Shown here piece after piece: positions 56,773 to 64,000 of a DNA stretch of 64,000 nt. The stretch is taken from the NCBI GenBank assembly GCA_963170755.1, contig OY720683.1, forward strand, positions 69,936,634 to 70,000,633, given 5' to 3'. The position numbers and the translations under genes are program-made. The number at the start of each line of letters is the position of its first letter. The first letter of the stretch is position 1. The notes under the pieces were generated by a model. That model saw only the letters and a list, made by a program, of their open reading frames with translations. It made no database searches and was not told where the DNA came from. The DNA comes from Amphimallon solstitiale. Its lineage: Eukaryota; Arthropoda; Insecta; Coleoptera; Scarabaeidae.

Positions 56773-57043
56773 CAGCCTGTTTCAAATTAACTCTGCACTA
56801 TTGCTAACTTTGTTATTATTGAAGCTATGACTGGTTAAATTAGCAAAGTGGCAGTGTCTTTATTGCAATTTACGATGGTGAACTTCAAAAAATAACTGAA
56901 CATCGCTTTTTCTTTATAATTGAAAAAAACATAATTTTTTTAAATGGAACATCCAGTATGTTTTTACTTCAAATGAAAGAAAAACTAATTCTAGAAAAAA
57001 AGTCATTATACACTCTTATATCAAAATACTTGAAATAACACAG

Positions 57044-59184
57044 TGTTGCTGAATAATTGCTATACCGAATTGTTTCATATGAGAACTAGGTAAAAGATTT
57101 GATTAATTAAACATTTAGCAATTAGCAACTGTACTGGATGCAAGAACCGAGTAATTCGCCCAGTAGCACAGTCTGCATCCAGTGATCCCAGGGTCGTTCA
57201 ATATTTATTATTGTAATTGAATTTATACCACTAATAATTGAATCAACAAAGAGTGAATAAATGCGTATATTTAATTTAATGACAAAACTCACCTACCTTA
57301 ATCTTAAGTCTTATAATTCCTCAATCAGAAGTTCCTCAGGTAACCGGTGTTGATTCTTTTAGATGGCTAATTGTTTACATGAATGATCTTGTGATTATGC
57401 ATGAAGTTATTATTGGACGCCACCTATTTTGACTTGAATCGTTATTATTTTTTTTTTATTTTATTTATTATCACTAGAATTAGCACATCGTGGCTCCAGG
57501 TATATTAGTGAATTAAAATAGGAAACAGTCACTGAGCTTTCGAGTCGCCTCAAGGAACGAGGATTAATTAATTTAAAACACAAGTGTCGTAAACTTAACA
57601 ATATTTATTACCTAAGACAATTTAAAGCAAAGTACAATAAACATTTAACACCAATACATTGATGTTTCACTTCCACATTTTACATTAGATTAAACAATCC
57701 CTAATTTAATATTCTGGCCAGATAAAATAAATTGTGGTTACACAAAGATGAACACAAATAACATATGACAATATCTTGGTTGCAAATACAAATGGTAAAT
57801 TAAAATCGGATATTAACTCTTGAACAAAATGCAACAACTAATGTATGAATGAATTTGACAAAGTGAATAATTCGTACTGGAACTTTTAAAAGATTAACTT
57901 AAAGTTACGATAACATAGGCAATAGTACAAAGATTCTAACAATGAACTCGAAATTTCAGATTAATACTATTGTTTACAGTAGTGTAATGATTCCAACACA
58001 ACGTGAACAGAAAGATACAGATTAATCCTATTTTAAAAGTTATCCGACGGACTAAATATTACAGTTTTATTGTTACACAACTAGAAGCAATGGCCGTAGA
58101 TTTATTACAACGACGGTACAATAATTTCTAAGCCGCTCTGAGACCTAATTAATACGGTAATTACCTTGATGTGTACAGACACGATGCAACGGTCGAAGAC
58201 TCCTGCGGGGGGGGGGTAGATGTTGTTCCGCTTAGTTTGACGAAAGTTGGTATCCGACGGCAATGGTTAAGATCGTTTCAAATTCCCATAAGGTACATCA
58301 TCTGGATCTGCCAAGACTTCTTTCAGCTTGGACTAACGATCGTTAGATAATTTTGCACTCACTAAGTACGTTAAATCGTCACTCGACTAGCTTTTGACAC
58401 GGCTATTTTACGTACACTGTGATCACGATCTTAACATTTAAAATTACTGCCAGAACATGCGTCAACGATTAGATGATAGCCATCGACCAGCAAGGGTCTA
58501 TATAAAATTACTTCGATGTGTCTACAGTCACTTGGCGGACAACAATCATTAATCATCATTTTTAAGCGGTCTTGCCTTTTTATTCGTACTATTGGAGAGG
58601 GGTGAAACACGCCTGTTTTTGGATTCTAGAAGGTTCTCGACTTCTCCAAGAAGGAATTTTTGCACACGACGCATACGATGTAATAGATTTAATAGCTTCG
58701 TTCCCAGGGTATTGTTAAATAAAGGGCTATTGATAAACCCGAGCACACGTGCGGCGCCAAAATTTAGTTGTCGTCATGTCATACAAAAGGGTATTTAAGA
58801 AAACTTGTTGTACGTGACTCTAATATTTGCTTTATAAGAAGAATTTTACTTTAGATTATAAATGTTGTTATTCAGATGTTATTTTTAAGAAATGTTAGAT
58901 GTAGAAGTTATTTTAACAGAAATTGATACGTAGTTGAAAAAAATATAAAGAACTGTTTATTCAAGAAGGTTAAACAAGCTTAGCTGTAGAATTGTAATAC
59001 ATATTTAAGTTTTGAATATATTTTGCGTATTGAAAATAATAAATAGTATACAGTATGAGCCAAAAGAATAATATTATAAATAATTTGGAATTCTTAAGTA
59101 ATTAAATAATTGCTCATTTAAGTAATCAGATATTATTTAACATTTTGAAATTAGATTAGTCAGAAGTGCCAAAAGCACGCAACA
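57044..59184 (-). repeat. 3' LTR, full length (2141 bp)
   Basis: On the minus strand it begins TGTTGCGTGC and ends GCAACA. It is complete, because it reaches the target duplication at 57040. The 62- to 68-codon ORFs inside occur in both LTR copies simply because the copies are identical. Confidence 0.7.
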
Positions 59185-60707
59185 AATCCCCCCTTAAGTG
59201 CCTTAGGAAAGTTACTTCAGTAACTTTCCGATTAAGTAAAAGAAAGCACCAGGGTATTATGATATGAACAAAATTTTCCAAGCATAAAGTTAGTTCCCAA
59301 ATACATTCGTAGGTAGACACGACGAGTAAACACATAATCTCCAACGGTACACAAAAGAGTAGACGGTAATCCACAACTGAAGGCTAAGTAAAGTTAAACA
59401 AGAGGTTAGGTGAATTTTGAAAAATGACGAAAAAGAGAAAAAAGTTTCTTACAACTACTGACACAGGCTGACCTGAACAGAAACTATCAATGTAGACAAT
59501 GCTACAATGAGAGTTACTAAAAATATCCAAACGGCGTTACATAAATTTTGATACAGAGTACATATTAAAATGCAACCGAAGTTACTGAGAAAATTGAAAA
59601 TATCCTAAAGGCGTTATACTAATTTTGATACAAGGTTATATTAAAATGTAGGCAATGCACTACAATAAAAGTTAATAAGTTAGGCCGAAAAAGGTTCAAT
59701 AAATTTTGACAAAAGATAACAAATAAACCAACTCCCACGTGAAATTCCTTAAAACTAAGTAAAGTTGGTCTTCGTCAGCTACATTTAAAGCCAACCTATG
59801 AAGACCAAAGCACAAAAAAAAATAAGATGGCGGTGTCGGGCAACAAAAAAGGGTCAAGACTAGGTTGTAAGCAAAAGAATAGGAGACCATCCACCTCCCC
59901 CTGAAAATGGATGAATACTCCCCACGGACTTGACACCGCTCTCCCGCAGTGGAATCGTTAGTCGAATTGTCGACATAAGTCAAAATTGGGTGCCTGCAAC
60001 CACGCAATTATGGTGCAGCGACAAACCCGGTTTTAGCCGAAGCTCACGGTAGAAAATTTTGAAGGGGATGGGGGGCCGAAAGACGCAATCGGTGAGAGAA
60101 AACAAAGTCAAAATTGGTATAAATTCAGTCATCACCCGATTCAGACAGTTCATCTGTCAACAATAATATTATCAACATCAAATAATCAAGCAGGTGGCAC
60201 ACGCAGCTTTACTACGAAACAAAATTGGAGGGGTAGGGACTTTATACCCCGGCAGCACCTCCACCAAAATAGTCATCTAAAATGACAAAACTAAAACACC
60301 AAACAGCGTCATGCTAACATGACAAAACCACGCTCTTGAAAAAAGAATAAAAGGAATAAATAAAAAGGTAAACAAACCACGGGTGATGATGAAGTAACGA
60401 AGTCTAAATCGGGATAATTTGTCCTGGGCCACCCCCAGACTGACTAGAGTGTACAGGTATTTGTACAAAAGTTCAAATGAATTCTTAAAAAAAAAACCAA
60501 CATTAAATTCTCGCATACGAGGGTCATCACAAACCAAAACCAGTAGCTAAACTACAATCATAAATAACAAGTGAGTGGCACAAAGTAGCTAAACTACCAC
60601 ACAATAGAGGGGAAGGGGACTTTATACCCCGACAACACCTCAAACCAAAATGTCATCTCAAATGACAAATCAAAACGCCATGCATACATGACAAAACCAA
60701 ACACTTG
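59185..60707 (-). other. Internal remnant of the LTR retrotransposon
   Basis: It has local tandem structure: the GGGGACTTTATACCCCG...GTCATCT block occurs near 60240 and again near 60615, and two GGCGTTA-type repeats lie at 59530-59620. No RT, integrase or gag motif is seen. The polypurine tract is at its left edge. Confidence 0.5.
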
Positions 60708-62217
60708 CACATTTTACATTAGATTAAACAATCCCTAATTTAATACTCTGGCCAGATAAAATAAATTGTGGTTACACAAAGATGAACACAAATAACATAT
60801 GACAATATCTTGGTTGCAAATACAAATGGTAAATTAAAATCGGATATTAACTCTTGAACAAAATGCAACAACTAATGTATGAATGAATTTGACAAAGTGA
60901 ATAATTCGTACTGGAACTTTTAAAAGATTAACTTAAAGTTACGATAACATAGGCAATAGTACAAAGATTCTAACAATGAACTCGAAATTTCAGATTAATA
61001 CTATTGTTTACAGTAGTGTAATGATTCCAACAACAACGTGAACAGAAAGATACAGATTAATCCTATTTTAAAAGTTATCCGACGGACTAAATATTACAGT
61101 TTTATTGTTACACAACTAGAAGCAATGGCCGTAGATTTATTACAACGACGGTACAATAATTTCTAAGCCGCTCTGAGACCTAATTAATACGGTAATTACC
61201 TTGATGTGTACAGACACGATGCAACGGTCGATGACTCCTGCGGGGGGGTAGATGTTGTTCCGCTTAGTTTGACGAAAGTTGGTATCCGACGGCAATGGTT
61301 AAGATCGTTTCAAATTCCCATAAGGTACGTCATCTGGATCTGCCAAGACTTCTTTCAGCTTGGACTAACGATCGTTAGATAATTTTGCACTCACTAAGTA
61401 CGTTAAATCGTCACTCGACTAGCTTTTGACACGGCTATTTTACGTACACTGTGATCACGATCTTAACATTTAAAATTACTGCCAGAACATGCGTCAACGA
61501 TTAGATGATAGCCATCGACCAGCAAGGGTCTATATAAAATTACTTCGATGTGTCTACAGTCACTTGGCGGACAACAATCATTAATCATCATTTTTAAGCG
61601 GTCTTGCCTTTTTATTCGTACTATTGGAGAGGGGTGAAACACGCCTGTTTTTGGATTCTAGAAGGTTCTCGACTTCTCCAAGAAGGAATTTTTGCACACG
61701 ACGCATACGATGTAATAGATTTAATAGCTTCGTTCCCAGGGTATTGTTAAATAAAGGGCTATTGATAAACCCGAGCACACGTGCGGCGCCAAAATTTAGT
61801 TGTCGTCATGTCATACAAAAGGGTATTTAAGAAAACTTGTTGTACGTGACTCTAATATTTGCTTTATAAGAAGAATTTTACTTTAGATTATAAATGTTGT
61901 TATTCAGATGTTATTTTTAAGAAATGTTAGATGTAGAAGTTATTTTAACAGAAATTGATACGTAGTTGAAAAAATATATAAAGAACTGTTTATTCAAGAA
62001 GGTTAAACAAGCTTAGCTGTAGAATTGTAATACATATTTAAGTTTTGAATATATTTTGCGTATTGAAAATAATAAATAGTATACAGTATGAGCCAAAAGA
62101 ATAATATTATAATTAATTTGGAATTCTTAAGTAATTAAATAATTGCTCATTTAAGTAATCAGATATTATTTAACATTTTGAAATTAGATTAGTCAGAAGT
62201 GCCAAAAGCACGCAACA
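60708..62217 (-). repeat. 5' LTR, truncated (1510 bp)
   Basis: It matches 57674-59184 but lacks the last 630 bp of the LTR. The break is at CACTT-CACATTTT, where both sides share a few bases, as expected for a deletion that removed the LTR end, primer site and coding region together. Confidence 0.7.
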
Positions 62218-62500
62218 ACAGATATTAACCATTTTGTGATTTAATCAGACTTCAATGATTTTTTGTACTCGCTTATCAAAACATGTCATTTCGTGTGTTC
62301 ATAGACGCCTTATGTTCTGCCGTTGGTAAGTTGCCTCTTGTAGAAAAAATCCCCACCTATTAATAAACATAATTTGGAGCAACCAATCGAATTTTTCTAA
62401 TTCCGGTATGTTTAACCGGAAAATCATGCACTACTAGTCCCGAGAAAATCCACTATTAACTTACATAGCGCACCCACAAATAAAATTTAGTTTGAATGTG

Positions 62501-62981
62501 CAACTCAAATATGTGTGGGGTGGTTTGATTGGTAGTGAAGTAGTAGCTCCTTTGTTTTATTGTGGAACGCTTACGGGAGCAAGATATGTCAATTTGATGG
62601 TGGAAGTATTGGAAGAATTCTTAGATAATATTAATTTAGTAGATCGTCAAATCATTCACTTCCAATAAGACGGAGGGAGCCCTTCCGCATAATTTCCGCG
62701 AGGTTTGTGCAAATATGCAAGGGCTTATTGAAGACAAATGGTCGATAAAGTGGCCGGCCCGTTCTCCAGACTTGTCACCATTAAATTTTTTTCTTTTGGG
62801 GCAATGTAAAGAATAAGGTTTACCAACAGAAATACGCCCATTTAGTGGAATTAGAAAATAGTATCGTTTATGCATTAATTCAATAGACGGTAGAAGCATT
62901 TCGAATGCTACAAAAAGCGTTCATAAAAGAGCTTTAATCTGTATTCAACAAAACGGTGATATTTTTGAACATTTGTTGTAA
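62501..62981 (+). pseudogene. Mariner-like transposase, C-terminal half
   Basis: It reads V-W-G-G-L-I-G, F-Y-C-G-T-L-T-G-A-R-Y, I-I-H-F-Q, then TAA in place of the second Gln before D-G-G. In another frame follow W-P-A-R-S-P-D-L-S-P-L-N-F-F, where the third catalytic Asp is Asn, and finally Q-Q-N-G-D-I-F-E-H-L-L at the end. The N-terminal half is missing. Confidence 0.7.
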
Positions 62982-63323
62982 TTTTACAAAGTTATATAAA
63001 TGATTTATTGAAAGTCAGGACTACTTTGATTAAATGTCAAAATTCTTAATATCTGCATTATTTCAAGTATTTTGATATAAGAGTGCATAATGACTTTTGT
63101 CTATAATTCGTTTTTCTTTCATTTGAAGTGAAAATATACAGGATGTTCCATTTAAAAAAAATATGTTTTTTCAAATATCACGAAAAAACGATCTTCAATT
63201 GTTTTTTAAGGTTCACCATCGTAAACTGCAATGAAAACACGGCTACTTTGCTGATTTAATCAAAGTCATAGCTCCAATAATAACAAAGTTAGCAATAGTG
63301 CCGAGTTAATTTGAAACAGGCTG

Positions 63324-63430
63324 TTTAAGAGAACCAGGAAAAAGTCCTTGCTCAAAACTACGTTTACAATATATGCCAAAACATCAGCTATCGACCAAAT
63401 CTATTGTAATTATCAGTGACGTAATTTTCC
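63324..63430 (-). pseudogene. Non-LTR RT pseudogene, upstream piece
   Basis: The minus strand has A-D-V-L-A-Y-I-V-N and Q-G-L-F-P-G-S-L-K, the block directly before the Y-K-V-G-D-H-D at 56772. It is truncated on its 5' side by the satellite at 63401. Confidence 0.55.
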
Positions 63431-64000
63431 AAAAATATTTTTTTTTGCTTATATGTTGGGTTATAATTTCCTAAATTAATTATAAATTTGCGTTATATTT
63501 AGCAAATACAGTTGTGCGCAATATGTAGGTATAATCTAAAGGACTTAAATTATTTAACGTGGAATACGGACATGTTTTTTAATTTATAATTTTGAACTTT
63601 CTATTGTAGTTTTCAGTGACGTAATTTTCCAAAAAACATTTTTTTTCTGAGATGTTGAGTTATAATTTTCTAAGTTTATTATATGTTTGTGTTATATTTA
63701 TCAAATAGAATTGTATACAATCTGTGTAACTTAAAGGACTTAAATTATTTAACATGGAATAGGGAGATGTTTTTAATTTATAATTTTGAATTTATATCAA
63801 GCATTCTATTATAGTTTTCAGTATCATAATTTTATAAAAGTATTTTTTTTTGATTATATGTTGGGTTATAATATCCTAAATTTATTATCAGTTTATGTTA
63901 TATTTATCAAATAGAGTTGTATGCAATCTGTGTAACCTAAAGCACTTAAATTATTTAACATGGAATACGGAAATGTTTTTTAATTTATAATTTTGAATTA
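63401..64000 (+). repeat. Satellite, ~200-bp tandem units, runs off the window
   Basis: Units start with CTATTRTARTTWTCAGT at 63401, 63601 and 63806 (steps 200 and 205) and end with TTTAATTTATAATTTTGAA. The third copy reaches the last base. Units differ by point changes and small indels, roughly 10-15 percent by eye. Confidence 0.85.

Larger units (their letters stand above)
57044..62217 (-). mobile_element. Defective LTR retrotransposon, ACAG target duplication
   Basis: It starts TGTTGC and ends GCAACA; ACAG flanks both sides (57040-57043, 62218-62221). Direct repeats 57674-59184 and 60708-62217 are almost identical (a handful of differences in 1.5 kb). On the minus strand AAGGGGGGATT, a polypurine tract, lies just before the left LTR (59185-59198), so the element reads right to left. 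No gag or pol is recognisable. The copy is recent and internally deleted. Confidence 0.75.
56773..63323 (+). mobile_element. Mariner-like element with ~270-bp inverted ends, split by an LTR element
   Basis: It starts CAGCCTGTTTCAAATTAACT after TA (56771-56772). The right end is the complement, finishing at 63323, where the flank reads TT, not TA. The inverted ends match for about 270 bp (56773-57043 with 63323-63053). Without the LTR element (57044-62217) and one ACAG, it is ~1.37 kb. Confidence 0.8.

Noticed and set aside
58549..58798. Overlapping 65- and 68-codon ORFs repeated at 61581-61830
   Set aside because: They are identical because they lie in the two LTR copies; on opposite strands and without known motifs, they look like chance frames.
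1..64000. tRNA, rRNA, telomeric TTAGG arrays, operons or bacterial-type regulatory sites
   Set aside because: None could be recognised on either strand; the window is eukaryotic and dominated by mobile elements.

Overview
This is an AT-rich, intron-poor but transposon-packed stretch of a eukaryotic nuclear genome, almost certainly an insect and possibly a beetle. The case rests on the mix of Penelope-like elements with GIY-YIG endonucleases, rosa-type (DD41D) and other mariners, pogo-like and piggyBac transposases, THAP/P-like fragments and Jockey/CR1-type reverse transcriptases. The beetle guess is inference. I see no intact single-copy host gene, no rRNA or tRNA, and no bacterial-type feature. 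Most coding stretches are broken by frameshifts or stops.

Layout. 1-3190: remains of Penelope-like elements (PLEs). One has its GIY-YIG motif split by a 502-bp near-perfect palindrome, and hammerhead-ribozyme-like motifs lie in the tails. 3967-4854: a decayed mariner with long inverted repeats. 5000-13400: copies of a dispersed CA-repeat-bearing element. One copy is split by a foldback mariner derivative (6248-9649), which is itself split by a 2.8-kb DDE-type element (6276-9063). 12019-17925: P-like/THAP remnants, one with a mariner in its left arm.

21590-38160: a stack of nested insertions readable from target duplications. An uncharacterised insect-family pseudogene (minus strand) was split by a pogo-like element (22134-35619, TA target) and by a DD41D mariner (36445-38050). 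The pogo element carries a second DD41D mariner (22188), a non-LTR retrotransposon (about 32336-34686) and an 87-bp hairpin insert. The mariner carries a 6.5-kb Foldback-like element (24083-30607) with a 9-bp target duplication and arms of 416-bp higher-order repeats. The non-LTR element carries a 5'-truncated PLE with a 14-bp target duplication.

38160-50816: mostly noncoding DNA, a THAP-element fragment holding a piggyBac copy, a non-LTR element split by a 776-bp MITE, and a mariner. 50819-54740: a second pogo-like element split by a relatively young member of the same DDE family seen at 6276 (4-bp target AATT). 56030-64000: a reverse-transcriptase pseudogene split by a mariner. That mariner is split by a defective LTR retrotransposon with a 2.14-kb LTR. 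A ~200-bp satellite runs off the window end.

The genes do not form a pathway. What links them is insertion history, and most boundaries are fixed by rejoining the host reading frame after removing the insert and one target copy. All family assignments come from recognising protein motifs by eye, without database searches.
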